From Carnegiea gigantea (taxonomy: Eukaryota; Streptophyta; Magnoliopsida; Caryophyllales; Cactaceae): a DNA stretch of 64,000 nt. The stretch is from positions 1 to 64,000 of the forward strand of contig JAKOGI010002252.1 of NCBI GenBank assembly GCA_029747015.1. The letters run 5' to 3'. The position numbers were made by a program, and so were the translations under genes. Below are positions 34,017 to 45,852 of this stretch, piece by piece; within the stretch, counting starts at the first letter, position 1; each line of letters begins with the position of its first letter. The notes beneath the pieces were generated by a model. That model was not told the DNA's origin. It saw only the letters and a program-made list of their open reading frames with translations, and did not search any database.

Positions 34017-35300
34017 TTAGGCATTGATCACTCGCCACACTTTAAAGGTGAGGTCATATTGAGACAGCTCTACGGCACACTTTAGTAGCCTTCCAAAGGT
34101 GTCTAACCTTTGCAAGACATTTTTCAATGATTGATTAGTGAAGATGGTGACCCGGTGAGCTTTAAAGTAGGGGCGAGAGCTTTGGGCTTGCCAACACCAA
34201 AGTGTATGGAAACTTTTCAATCAGGGGGTAGTTCAATTCGGCCCCTGCTAAGGCATGGCTTAAGTAGTACACTAGAATTTGCTCTTTAGCCCTTGCCACT
34301 ACTAGGACACACTTACTGCCCGTTCCGAGACTGCCAAGTATAGAAGGAGCGATTCTCGTTTTTCTGGGCTAGTTATCTTGAGCAAGTGGACGTGGTATGT
34401 CTTCGGTGACTAGAAGGCCTCATCCGCTTCCTTATCCTACATGAAGTTTGCGCTCTTTCGAAGGAAACAAAAGAAGGGCTGACACTTGTTAGCTGATTTT
34501 GATGTGAAACGACCTAAGGCCGCGATGCATCCAGACAGCCGTTAGACTTCTTTAATATTCTGTGGGGGCTTCATGTCTAGTACTATTCTGACTTTGTCCA
34601 GATTCGCCTCTATTCCCCGGCGACTAATCATAAAGTCTAGGAACTTTCCTGACTAGACACCGAAGACACACTTTTTAGGGTTGAGTTTTATGCCGTATCA
34701 TCGAAGAATTTCGAACGCTCCTTATAAATCCTTATCATGCTCTGCATTACGCATGCTCTTGACTATCATGTTGTTCATTTATACCTCTATGGTTTTTCCA
34801 AGAAGGGGCTCGAAAATTTTGTTTGCTAACCACTGGTAGGAAACCCCAGTGTTTTTTAGCCTGAAGAGAATTACCTTGTAGCAGTGCAGTCCCCAATCAG
34901 TCACGAAGGCAGTCTTCTCCTGATCCTCGGTACATAAAGGAATCTGGAGATACCACGAGAATGCATCTATAAAGCATAACATGGCGTGCGTTGCCGTGGC
35001 ATCCACTAGTTTTTCTATCTTCGGCAAAGGGTAGCTGTCCTTCGCGCATACCTTATTCAAACATGTGAAATTGACATACATGCGCCATGTCCCATTGGGT
35101 TTTTTACGAGTGCCAAGTTCGAACTCCACTCGGGATACTGGCATTCCTTGATGAAACCAGCCTCCAGTAACTTCTGTACCTCCGTCGTTGCCATCGTAGC
35201 TTTCTATGGCTTCCATATGTCTTTCTTCTGAACCACCAGCTTGTGAACAGGATTCACGTTTAGTCGATGCTCCTTTTATCACGCTATTGATGCCCAGCAT
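34017..35300 (-). pseudogene. Tat reverse transcriptase and RNase H pseudogene
   Basis: RT copies element RNA to DNA. The minus-strand order is NGTWRMYVNFTCLNKVCAKD, YPLPKIEKLVD, FIDAFSWYLQIPL, TAFVTDWG, then the catalytic region near 34,765-34,790, which reads V-stop-MNNMIVKS instead of the usual YVDDMIVKS. All three catalytic-box changes fit G-to-A (or C-to-T on the plus strand). KLNPKKCVFGV follows. RNase H-type sequence is at 34,220-34,017 (FTNQSLKNVLQR; AVELSQYDLTFK). Multiple stops. Confidence 0.85.
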
Positions 35301-35639
35301 TTCCTCGGCGCCAAAAGCGAAAATATCCTGCTACTCCCGCAGAAAGTTGAGTAAGATGTATCAGGTATTATCATCAATCTCTCGGCCCAGCTAGACTCTA
35401 CGGTTAGGCCATCCCTCATCAAGGGGGATAGCCTCTAAGCTGTCAGTAGGTTTTGGGAACGGTTGTCCAGGATCCGCTAAGGTTAGGGTACAAATGGTCA
35501 TGGTCTTAGTAGGAGGAGGAAGCATAATTCATGGCTTTTTGTCTGAGGGCGGTTGTTTAGGAAGTCCGCGTCTACTCGAGGATTCCACGAATGCTCGGAT
35601 GCTAACAAGGTAGCACTCTCGGGCCATTCATTGATCTCA

Positions 35640-36310
35640 TTAGAGTTTTCCAACACTCCCACCATTCGTTTCTTACTGAAGTTGAAGCAAGTATAACATT
35701 ATGATGGCTTTTACCCTATTTAAGGTTGGCCACTCTAGGATGACATTATAGGTCGTGTGGACATCCACTATTAAGAAATCAACCTCTTGGTTTAGTGCCT
35801 CAGACTTGTCCCTAAACTGTAGTGAAAGCTGGATCACTCCTGTGGGGTTTACCTATTGTCCTCCAAAGCCTAGAATAGGGTGTAGGAACAATTTCCCTTC
35901 CTGGATGCTTAAGTGTTTTCAAGCAGTCCCTTGTGATAAAGTCAACAGAGCACCCGGTATCAATTAAAATTCAACGGACGAGGGCGTTGGCCATTTTTAA
36001 CTCAACCACCAAAGGGTTGTTATGTAGTGAAGTAAAATTCAGGCCTTCACGGCCATCAAATATCATGGTGGGGACTGTAATACGGCTCTCCTGCTCCGTC
36101 ATCAGGACATGTTGCGTCTCTCGCATCTGGGCCTTCCATGCAGACTGGGTAATGCCCTCTGCATACCCACCGGCAATAGTAGCCACTATCTTATTAGAAC
36201 ACTCCTCCTCACGAGATTCCTCCCGTATGAGGTCACACTCTTTACGAAGGGATCAAGACCCTCCCTTCAAGAAGCGATCTATTTGCCCTTTATCGACAAG
36301 CTCATGAAGG
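35640..36310 (-). pseudogene. Tat protease region
   Basis: Aspartic protease processes the Gag-Pol polyprotein. Near 35,937-35,985 on the minus strand the motif ILIDTGCSVDFI appears, matching the DTG(S/C) active site of gypsy proteases, preceded by NPLVVELKMANALVR and one stop. Upstream are Tat-like linker residues with RILG-type spacing. The frame is broken by stops. Boundaries are approximate. Confidence 0.72.
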
Positions 36311-36329
36311 GCCTTCTTTAGCTCCTTAC

Positions 36330-37627
36330 ACTCGGCAATGATATGACTGTTTTGCTCATGACACTCACAATACATCTGTGCATTATGTGGCTTTGGCGCT
36401 GTGATGGTGGGCTACAACTTTCTTAGTATGGGATGTCTTTCACTTCCATCAATATGCTCCTTGGGTCGGCAGTGAAGCGGAAGCCCTGGATGTCAAGTCT
36501 CGGCCATTTGTCTCCTTGTCTGGGGTTCTTATCCCCTTAAGTTTTAGCCTTCTTCGGGGTGTCTATGCTTTTGGCACAGATTTCAGTTGCTTGGATGAAG
36601 TCCACGGCCTTCCTGAAAGCCTCAGCCAAGGAAGTTTCCTTTTGCTCAACTAGGGAGAATTTGAACCGTCCATTTTTTTAGTCCATTCAGAATGAAGGTG
36701 TACGCTACTCCATCTTCCAGGTTAGGAATTAGGACCGCCTCCTAATGGAACTGTTTACAAACTCTGCCAGAGATTCCTGCGGCCCCTACTTAATCTTTGA
36801 CAGGGGAATGGTAGTCCGCTTCTCCTTACGACTAGTGATGAACGGGCCGAAAAATCGATCTGCCAAGTCCTAGATACAGGAGACACTCCCTGGAGTCAGG
36901 CCATTAAACCAAGACTGTGCCAGCCCCTTCAAGGTAGCTGGAAAGGATCGATAGTAAATAGCATCGTCCATATCTTGGATGTAAATTTGAGACTTATACA
37001 CCCCGAGATGTTCTTCTGGGTCCATGGTCCCCTTATACAACTCCACGGCAGGCATCTTAACTTTCCCAAACCTAGGAGCATTGATTATCTCTGCACTAAA
37101 GGGCGTGGAGAAGGGGATTAGGCCCGTCCAAGCGATTGTCCCGTACACTTTGACGGAAGTCCCCAACTGCTGTGCCACCTTAACCACCGAAGGGCTCATA
37201 CGAGAGAGGCCAGTCCTCGTGGGACTATGCTGGGAGCGCCCGAGCTAGTGAGGACTATGGTTACACGTGCCCCGTATAGACAGACTGCGTGTGTGTTCCC
37301 GAGCCGAAGGGTGCTCAAGAGTGTACCTCCTGCAAAAGACTCCTCAAGGCCTTGAGGTTTGCTCCTACTCCTTGAACCAGGCCGCGCGTCAGGAATGCGT
37401 TATCTACGGTGCGGATGTCGTCGTAGAGTCTGTGAGCCCACCATGGGCCACTTGGCGGGCTTGCCGAGCTTGGATGACCTGCCGAGCATCTCCCCGCGCT
37501 AAGCGATCATGGTTCCTTTCATGGGACAATCCATTCCTCTTAGGTCGGACAATCTACCTTGCTTCATCACTTTGACATAACGACTCAGCAATAGCGTGCC
37601 TATAGAACAATTCACTTCCTGAGGTAG
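36330..37627 (-). pseudogene. Tat gag, main part
   Basis: Gag forms the particle that packages element RNA. On the minus strand the retrotransposon-gag core is legible at 37,090-36,600: YKGTMDPEEHLGVYKSQIYI, YYRSFPATLKGLAQSWFNGL, then (after a stop) DLADRFFGPFITSRK and QESLAEFV. Stops interrupt several points. The amino-terminal part is displaced to 49,945-50,233 because CACTA-2 is inserted at 37,628. A zinc knuckle was not found with confidence near 36,360. Confidence 0.82.
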
Positions 37628-37910
37628 CACTACAAAAATACTGCATCCTCCCGCATTTGTATCACCACACTTAATTAAAGTGTGAAGAGAAAATGATAAC
37701 ATTTAGTAGTTTTTTCGATTTCACATTTAATAGTTGTGGGTAAATTATGAACCTATTCCAATACTTATTAAGTGTAGGAAATTTAAAATAGCGTTTATAA
37801 TTATTTTTTATTATGCTAATGACATAAATTGTAAAAAATATTTCAATAATTATACATATTACCCAATTAAGGAATAAAAACTTTTCTATTACATGCGCCT
37901 TAGCTTTTAA
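37628..37910. repeat. CACTA-2 left end, shared with CACTA-1 interior
   Basis: Long runs of near identity with 16,211-16,500 ('cccgcatttgtatcac', 'aatgataacatttagtagtttt', 'ccaatacttattaagtgtagg', 'ttattatgctaatgacataa', 'caattaaggaataaaaa'). Confidence 0.85.
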
Positions 37911-38021
37911 CCCCGACTCCCCTCCCCTCAAAAACAAGCAGATGGCTTTCAATTGAATTCTCACAGCGATATTGAATCCCTAGAACTAAAGCCTTCGCAA
38001 AGCCCTCCAAACCCTGTGCGA

Positions 38022-38258
38022 TGACAGGAATAATTCGAGTTTTAAATTTATAACTCCAAGTGCATGGTTTTATCGTCGAGTACTCCTGATGTTATCCACT
38101 AGGAGTTGGATTTCAAGTACCAGAATTAGCTAGCACAACTCAATCTAGACTAAGAAGGAAGAAATGAAAAACAAGGCTAAACTAAACTAATAAAAGCAAG
38201 AGAAGTGGCTTGAGACTATGATTTAACCAATTAACTAACTAAATAGATAAGTGAGTCT
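38022..38258 (-). repeat. LTR1 of the composite (first 237 bp only)
   Basis: Matches the starts of LTR2 and LTR3 ('aattcgagttttaaat', 'aggagttggatttcaagta', 'aaaaacaaggctaaactaa', 'gagaagtggcttgagac'), then stops at 38,258 where the solo LTR begins. Confidence 0.85.
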
Positions 38259-39526
38259 TGATAAGTGCTTTTGTATACATCATTTTTAGGACGTTTTGTA
38301 GCACTTTTCAGGAATATATGAACTTTATGTCCTAATTTATACTCCTATTCTCATTTTATGCTTGGGTGTGGTTCTTTGATGATTATTATAGGATTTTAGG
38401 CCATTTGACCCAGCATTTGACCCCCATTTGAGTATATATTAACCCCCACGGATGCCCCTGAGTTGCCATGTCCGTGGAGCAAGAAAAGGGCAGAGGATTT
38501 CGGATCCAGCAACCATCACAGTCTGCTAGTGGTGCTACCACTGTCCGTGGCAGGCCTGTAACTGCCATACCTGTTCGTTTTCCTCGGCTTTTGTGGCTGA
38601 GAATGAACGAGGGGTGCTATATACAAACATACTCCGCTGCTTGGAGGAGGGACCTATCATTCTTTTTCATTCAATCCCAGCATCTAGTTATGAGTAGACT
38701 CCATTTTTAGAGTGAGGGAGAGCAAGCGGAAGAGGAAGATTCGCGAAGAAGCTATCATGTTTGCAAATCGACGGATTCAGGCATGCATTCGGCCTGAGCA
38801 ATTCTTTCTATTCTCTTCTCTTTTCTCCATTAGATTTATTGCTTTCTAGATTGATAAGGCTAGATTATGTAATTCATGTTAATTTGTAATTCTTGGGATT
38901 GTGTTGAACTTGCGTTTGCCTATGTTCTGGAATTGATTGTTTCATTCACTTTTGAATTGTTGGGTTTATTTCATCAATTTTGGAGTTTGAATTGCTTGTA
39001 AGAAGTTTGATCGCCTTCTTGCTTGTATTAGATGTTGGGTGAAGTACTGAAAGGTGAAATCTGATGTCAGAACCACCTAATTTGACTTGATTATGTGATA
39101 TCTTGAGAGAGAATTACCGATTGAGAGACCTAAAATGATAATCGTGTGCCTAATGAACCTAAACTAATCAAGAATCCATGAGAATTGATGACTGATTTGA
39201 TTTGGGTATTTCGCTTCGCCTTGAAAGAGGGCTATGATATCTTGATTATCGGTCTTGAAATTTATTCATTAAAGAGAGAGTGCTTTATCTATTCTTGATC
39301 CTGTAATTGTTTGGCCGGCTTAGTTTCTTGAATATTTATCGATTAGATAAGATAGTTGTTTAGTTTAATTTCAATATCAAGTATCGATTTGCTTAGCCTA
39401 TGTTAAGAGAATATAGCCCAATAGATCAACCTAGTCTTTGTGGGATCGACCTTGATTTGCTACAACATCACCTTGCAAAAACTTGATGGGCCCGCAAGCG
39501 CACGGTGTTGTTGTAGCAAAAATGTA
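38259..39526 (+). repeat. Solo LTR of another gypsy-type element
   Basis: Begins TGATAAGTGC, a common start of plant gypsy LTRs, and near its end has 'gtctttgtgggatcgacc', typical of the 3' end of such LTRs. The 5-bp word AGTCT flanks it on both sides (38,254-38,258 and 39,527-39,531). No internal domain or second LTR of this family is present. The short ORFs inside it are not supported. Confidence 0.6.
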
Positions 39527-39782
39527 AGTCTCATGTGTTATCACCTTAAGCATAACATTGCATATTTCCCATTTATCGTACGTGAAATGCACATATTGAG
39601 CACAAAAGTCATTCAATCTAGACAACTATTGCCAAAAAGGTTCATGCTCAAATTGAGGTAAATGAAAAATGGGCATTTTGACTTTTTTTTCAAATTTTTA
39701 TTTTTTTAAATTTTTGCTGATTTTCTAAAGGCCTATCCTTGAATGCTTAAGTAAACCCCGATATTGAAAAGCGTCAACTCCA

Positions 39783-39800
39783 TGGCAACGGTGCCAAAAA
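39783..39800 (-). other. Primer binding site left of LTR2
   Basis: Plus strand TGGCAACGGTGCCAAAAA, on the minus strand TTTTTGGCACCGTTGCCA. This resembles the TGGCGCCGTTGCC-type primer binding sites of plant gypsy elements with one change. Confidence 0.72.
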
Positions 39801-39802
39801 CT

Positions 39803-41197
39803 TAATAGGAAGACTTCGAGTTTTACATTTACAACCCCAAGTGCAATATCGTCGACCACTCAGGGTGTTGTCCACTAGGAGTTGGGTTTCAAGTATTGGG
39901 ATTAGCTAGAATGGCTCAATCTAAGCGAAGAAGTAAGGGAATGAAAACCAAGACTAAACTAAACTAATAAAAGCAAGAGAAGTGGCTTGAGATTACGATT
40001 TGACTAATTGACTAACTAAATAGATAGGATGACTCCTAACCTACCCGATCTCAACTAAAACAAAAGATGGTCGGTTGCACCATCACAGGACACCCAAGCC
40101 CTCTCTCAAGAGTCATGAGCTAGGCTAATTAGTCTAACCACCTATTTTTATGGGGTTAGTCCAATTGGGCCACAAAGCTAGCAGCCCTCAGACCTAACTA
40201 GGATCGAGGCTATTTTCATGTCCCGTACCTGGCTATTCTCTCCCATACACTAGCAAATCAACCTCATCTCTCGGCATAGGTCAATCACCCAAAAATATAG
40301 ATGAAAGCTCTCTCAAGCATTTCATCGAACAGTTGGCGGGCATGAGAAAAAGCTCTTATTTCTAAGCATAAATTGGGTGAGGTTAGGCCTAATCCTAGCC
40401 TAATTAGCCATCCAGAGGCTAATCACAATCCTAGCCAACCAAAATCACAACTAATTAATCACAAAACATAAAAGCTGTAAATTAAACCTAAGCTAGCAAA
40501 CAAGAACATAAACATGAACAAAAGGGGAGAGAGAAAGAAAGTAATCTAATCTAATCAAGCAAATTAAAGATGGATTAACAATATAAATTAAACATTGATA
40601 AACAAAATCAATCACTAGCATTAAACTAATAAAATATAAACAAGAACAACATATGAAAAAGAGACAGAGAAAAGAAGAAAACTTATGCTTGATTAGATGA
40701 ACATCAAATCTAAGGCTTGAATCCAAAGTACAACCCAATTAATCCTAATCTATCTACTTTATTTCTTCCTAATGAGGTTTTTGAGACTAAACCCTAGGCT
40801 AAGAATCCTCTAAAAAGTCTCCAGAGGTTCGCTAAGAAGTCCTAAGAAAAAGCCTCAAAAAGGAATCACGCTTTGGTGACGGCTGTCCTAATCCCGACGG
40901 AGGGGTGTCGCAGCCATGATGGCCTATCTTAATCCCGACCGGGGGGTGTCACTAGCCCCTGTTGGCCACCGTGCAGTTGTGCGACGGTAGTCGTGCAGGC
41001 GACAAGTGGTCATCGTGCGATGCTTTGTTTTCTTCCCTTTTTTGACCATCTTTTGCTCTTTTTCACGGTACTTTCTTGGTTGAACTTATTACCTACAAAA
41101 GTAAATAAAACAAGTAAAAATCCTAAAGATTAGGTTATTATACGAGCTAAAAATTATGTGAAAGAGGCACATAAAGTACACAAATTAGCGCCCAATA
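39803..41197 (-). repeat. LTR2 of the composite (about 1.4 kb)
   Basis: Aligns along its whole length with LTR3 (44,154-45,575), including the GC-rich block with 'gtgacggctgtcctaatcccgac' and 'ggccaccgtgcagttgtgcgacgg'. The terminal TG is changed to TA. Confidence 0.88.
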
Positions 41198-42870
41198 AAT
41201 ACCCCCACACCTATCTTTTGCTCGTCCTCAAGCAAAACCTAATAAAAACTAACCTGTGAACCTAAGTCACTTTTGTAGGAATCAAGGTTGTATTTAGAAC
41301 GTACAGCAAGCCCTTTAAACCCCTTGGTTATCCAAGTAGACGAGTGAGGTCTCGTGAGGATTTACAGAAGATATACCCACAAAATCTTTGAAGTATTATT
41401 GATTTTTTTTTTCAAAAGCAAAGCATATGTACAAGGTAAAAGGGGAAAATATGCACACATCTAGATCGATTCTATCACCTCAACAACCTAGCTCCCTAGC
41501 TTTATACAAGCAAAACATGCATTCCAGACACACAAGGCTATACGTGCATCTCGGTTCTCATTTTTCACCCCACACAACACAGGGACACGATTTGTACACC
41601 TTGGTACTCCGTGCAAAGTGTATTGACCCTTAGTGCTAGGCTAAAACCGGGCAAAAGGTCATCTCCACTTGGCGCTTGACTTTCTTTATTTTTGCTCCTT
41701 TTTTTTCTTGCTCCTTTTTTTTCGCTTTTTTCCTTATGCTGCTTCACTCGAGTGGGTAGCTCTTGGCTTATTAGGCCTTGAATTCCCGAAGGAACAACTT
41801 AGCACGTGTTCGGGCTTCTTCCCTATTTACAGGTTTTATTTGGATGTACAAAGCATTTATTCAAGCGCAAATAGAGGCACCGGAGTTAAGCTCATTTTTA
41901 CACTTCTTGTTTTTCTTATTCATTTTTTTTTCTTTTCTTATAATGAAGCCAAAACTAGAAATCAATTAACCAAGTAGAATGTTCCTAAATCCTAATTTCA
42001 ACAACTAACACCAAAAGTCAATAATTAAGTGTACAAGGTAAGTACAAAACCGCACATGTGAAATGGGGTTATTATGAGATATCGGAGATCACATTGTAGA
42101 CAAGTGTTCCATCATGCATATTCGACCTATATACAAGCTAGTAACCAAGCTGTCAAAGATCAAAACTAATCACAAAGGCTTGTCCCTCAAACCCAAAAAG
42201 AAAAATTATATAAAAATTGAAAAATTAAAAAATTTTCATAAAAAATATACACAAAAGGGTATATGGCTTCCCACCCCCACACATAAATCTCACAATATCC
42301 TTGGAAGATGAGGAGTCACTACCACCATAAAAACACATAGAAACAAAGAAAACGAAATCACACAAGAACACTGAACCTACACACATATACACATGCTAAT
42401 ACACTCCCTTAAAAACACAATCTCGCCCAATCAACAACAAGACCACACATATATAGAAAACTAACGCCGCCAAAAACTAATATATACAAATCCAACAACA
42501 CCACCATTCGCAAAACACAAATATGCACACAAACAAACAAAGGTCATCATAGACATCAATTGGCTTCATAATATCCCAAGTTTCACCTCAAGGTTGATCA
42601 CCAACAAAAACATGACCTAATATCCACAAATAAACACAACCTAATATCCACAACTAAATAAAAAGAAAAAGAATAAAAATAAAAAGAAAGGAGAAGGGTT
42701 AGAACGAGTATACCAAATTGCGCACTGAATGTACCCAAACTATGCCATAAGGGCGCAAGGAGCATCAGTCACTCCTTGTCTCTCTAGACCCAAGTCGTTA
42801 ACTTGGATGTGGTCAAAGCTGTCAAGAGCTTATCATATATCATTGCATGCATCTCAGAATGATGTAAGCA
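41198..42870 (-). other. 3' part of the composite's internal domain, non-coding
   Basis: Begins with the PPT-like CCCCCAC tract at 41,201-41,209. The rest is AT- and A-rich DNA (many A-runs near 42,180-42,700) with no domain recognised on either strand. Confidence 0.5.
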
Positions 42871-42878
42871 AGAGAACA

Positions 42879-43974
42879 CTAGTAAAGATGGAACAACAAA
42901 GTTAATGGCCTCTTAAACTCATGAAATGCCATAGAAAATTCAAAAGCATGATCAAAGAAAGTACTCCACATGATTTTCTTAGGCACATCCTTTAGGCTTA
43001 CACGATATGGATCAAGTAAGGGATGAGATCCTCCAATGTCACCTAAGGACTCACGAAATGCATGAAAATGAGAGGGAGTGATGGGGAAGAAAGGGGATGA
43101 AATGGGCACAGAGTCAAGTGGCTCGGTACAAATGGAGTCAATAAGTCCCATGCTGGGAGTGGCACTATCCATCTCACTAAACTCCTCAAAAGGATGTTCC
43201 TCAAAATATGGCTTAACCAATGTAAGCCCTCCTAACCAAGAAAGTGAAACATCCTCTATAGAGCTAGCATTACTCCAAGAATTCTCACCCAGCTCTAACC
43301 CCGTGCATTAAGCTAAAGGAACGGGAGAAGCAAGTAAGATCGAGTTACCAACATTAGTGTCCACAGGTGTGTTAGAAAAGGATGGAGCAACAAATAACAA
43401 GGAGGTCAAGGGAGGGTCAAACGTTTCCCCTAGGTTGGTCAAAGGTGCATCATCAACAACATTAGACTCTAGGGGAAGGGAAGACTCACAATTATTATAG
43501 AGACTAGCCTCAAGTCTAGGGCAAGGTAGACTAGGGTCGGTCTCATGCACTAAATCACACTCCCTCATCCTACTAACAAAATGCTCGTGTTACTCATTCA
43601 TTATTCCTATTATGGCATCAAGTCTAGCGTAACATTCATCGAAAACATCATAATAAGGAGAAGAATTCACATCATGGTCAAAAGATTGACAATAAGAGCA
43701 CATAAGAGGAGAATTAAGTGTGCAAATCATAGGAAGTGGGGGAACGGCACACAAAAGACTCACTAGCAATCTCATGGTGCCATTGATGCCAAGCCAAAAA
43801 CTCAAACAGATCCCACATGTCATCAACGTCTAGAGAGCACATATCACCATGACACATGGACTCAAGAGTAACTCGAGTCTCACGTGCTATCTCCTCAAGC
43901 ACAACATTACACATTTTCCATTTATCGTACCTGAAATGTACATATTGAGCACGAAGGTCATTCAATCTTGACAA
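42879..43974 (-). pseudogene. Gag-like ORF of the non-autonomous gypsy element, frameshifted
   Basis: Minus-strand pieces follow one another: 43,974-43,714 (SRLNDLRAQYVHFRYDKW), 43,826-43,590 (MCSYCQSFDHDVNSSPYYDV), 43,568-43,308 (LPCPRLEASLYNNCESSLPL) and 43,220-42,879 (EFSEMDSATPSMGLIDSI; KKIMWSTFFDHAFEFSM). The CSYCQSFDHDVNSS stretch looks like a CCHC zinc knuckle whose last Cys became Ser, suggesting a gag-derived protein. The remainder is acidic/Pro-rich. I recall similar hypothetical proteins in plant genomes but no described function. The frames are broken by stops and indels. Confidence 0.5.
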
Positions 43975-44133
43975 GTATTACCAAAAACATTCATGCTCAA
44001 ATTGAGGTAAACGGAAAATAGGCATTTTGATTATTTTTTTTCAAATTTTTTATTTTTTTAATGTTTTCGGATTTTCTAAAGACCTAGCCTCGAATATTCA
44101 AGTAAACCCCGATATTGAAAAGCGCCAACTCTC

Positions 44134-44150
44134 TGGTAACAGCGCTAAAA
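44134..44150 (-). other. Primer binding site left of LTR3
   Basis: TGGTAACAGCGCTAAAA, a more decayed copy of the site at 39,783-39,800, three bases before LTR3. Confidence 0.7.
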
Positions 44151-44153
44151 ACT

Positions 44154-45575
44154 TGATACAAAGAATTCGAGTTTTAAATGTATAACCCTAAGTGCAAGGT
44201 TTTATCGTAGAGTACTCGGGGTATCGTCCACTGGGAGTTGGGTTTCAAGTACTAGGATTAGCTAGAGCTACTCAATCTAGGTCAAGAAGGAAGGAAATGA
44301 AAAACAAGGCTAAACTAAAATAATAAAAGGAAGAGAAGTGGCTTGAGACGATGATTTGACCAATTGACTAACTAAATAAACAAGATGAGTCCTAACCTAT
44401 CCGACCTCAACTAAAAATAAGAGATTGTCGGTTGCACCATCGAAGAATACCCAAGCCCTCTCTCAAGGGTCATGGGCTAGCCTAATTAGTCTAACCAGCT
44501 ATTTTTCTAGGGTTAGCCCAATTAGGGCACAAATTTAGCAACCCTCAGATCTAACTAGGATCGGACTATTTTAACGGCCCAAACCCGTATATTCCCTACC
44601 CAACACTAGCAAATGAACCTCACCTCTCAGCATAGGTCAATCACCTAAAAATATAGATGAAAGCACTCTCAAGCATTTCATCAAACATTTAGCAAGCATG
44701 AGAGAAAACTCTTAGTTCTAAGCATAAATTGGGTGAGGTTAGGACTAATCCAAGCCTTTAAGATGCTAATCACAATCCCAGCCAACCAAAGTCACAAATA
44801 ATTAATCACAGAATATAAAAGCCCCAAATTAAACCTATGCTAGCAAACAATAACATAAACTTGAACAAAAGGGGGGAGAGAAAGAAACTAATCCAATCTA
44901 ATCAAGCAAATTAAACATAGATTAACAATAAAAACTAAACATTTGACTAAACAAAATCAATCACTAGCATTAAACTAACAAAATATAAACAAGAACAACA
45001 TATGAAAAAGAGAGAAAGAAGAGAAGAAAACTTATGCTTGATTGGGTGAACTTCAGATCCAAGGCTTGAATCCAAAATACAACCGAATTAATCCTAATCT
45101 ATCTACTTTATTTCCTCCTAATGAGGTTTTTGAGGATAGACGCTCGGCCAAGAATCCTCTAAAAAGTCTCCAGAGGTCCCTTAAGAAGCCCCAAGAAAAA
45201 GCGTAAAAAGGAATCGAAACTCGGCTACAAAACATGCAAACTGGGCTTTGGCGACGGCTGTCTAATTAATCCCGGCAGGGGGTGTCGTGGCCGCGAAGGC
45301 CTGTCTTAATCCCGACATAGGGGTATCGCCAACCTGTGCTGGCCACCCTGTCGTCGTGCGATGGCTGTCGTGCAGGCGACAGGTGGCCATCATGGGATGC
45401 TTTGTTTTCTTCCATTTTTTGACCCTCTTTTGCTCCTTTTCACAGTACTTTCTTGATTGAACTTATCACCTGCAAAAGTAAACAAAACAAGTAAAAATCC
45501 TAAAGACTAAGTTATCATAGGAGCTAAAAATTAGGTGAAAGAGGCACACAAAATACGACAAATTAGCGTCAAACA
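44154..45575 (-). repeat. LTR3 of the composite (5' LTR)
   Basis: TGATACAAAGAATTCGAG ... GCGTCAAACA. Full-length partner of LTR2. It is followed by CGTGA, a possible aged target duplicate of TGCGA at 38,017-38,021. Confidence 0.88.
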
Positions 45576-45852
45576 CGTGACCACCGTAGAAGGAAGAAAA
45601 CAGGATAGTCGGCTGAGAAACAGGCCACGACAGAGGTGGAACAGTTGGGCAGGGACGAAACAGCAACAGTAGATGGCGTGCGTTGAAGAATTTGAGCATC
45701 AAATCCTCAATAATTTCCCGTAAATAGGCATCAAATTGAATCAATTGGAACAATCTGAGCAGCGCGTTGAAGAATCTGGACAGCGAGTTGAACAATCTAA
45801 AGTTGGAAAGCAATTGGTATACTTCATAATAGCAAGGTAAGCCAACCTCCAC

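Larger units (their letters stand above)
38022..45575 (-). mobile_element. Non-autonomous Ty3/gypsy-type composite with three LTRs, inside CACTA-2
   Basis: Plus-strand order: LTR1 fragment (38,022-38,258), a foreign solo LTR (38,259-39,526), end of an internal domain with primer binding site (39,532-39,800), full LTR2 (39,803-41,197), polypurine tract (41,198-41,211), full internal domain with primer binding site (41,212-44,150), full LTR3 (44,154-45,575). LTR2 is flanked by a PBS on its left and a PPT on its right, so it is shared by two internal domains, as unequal recombination between LTRs would produce. Orientation is minus. No pol is present. Flanks TGCGA (38,017-38,021) and CGTGA (45,576-45,580) could be an aged 5-bp TSD. 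Confidence 0.75.

Noticed and set aside
32340..36321. Several plus-strand ORFs of 60-173 codons (for example 32,340-32,861 and 35,933-36,307)
   Set aside because: They are mirror frames of the minus-strand integrase, RT and protease sequence, which has clear family motifs.
41427..42311. ORFs of 60-102 codons in the composite's internal domain
   Set aside because: Built largely on T-, A- and CT-rich runs, on both strands, with no family resemblance.
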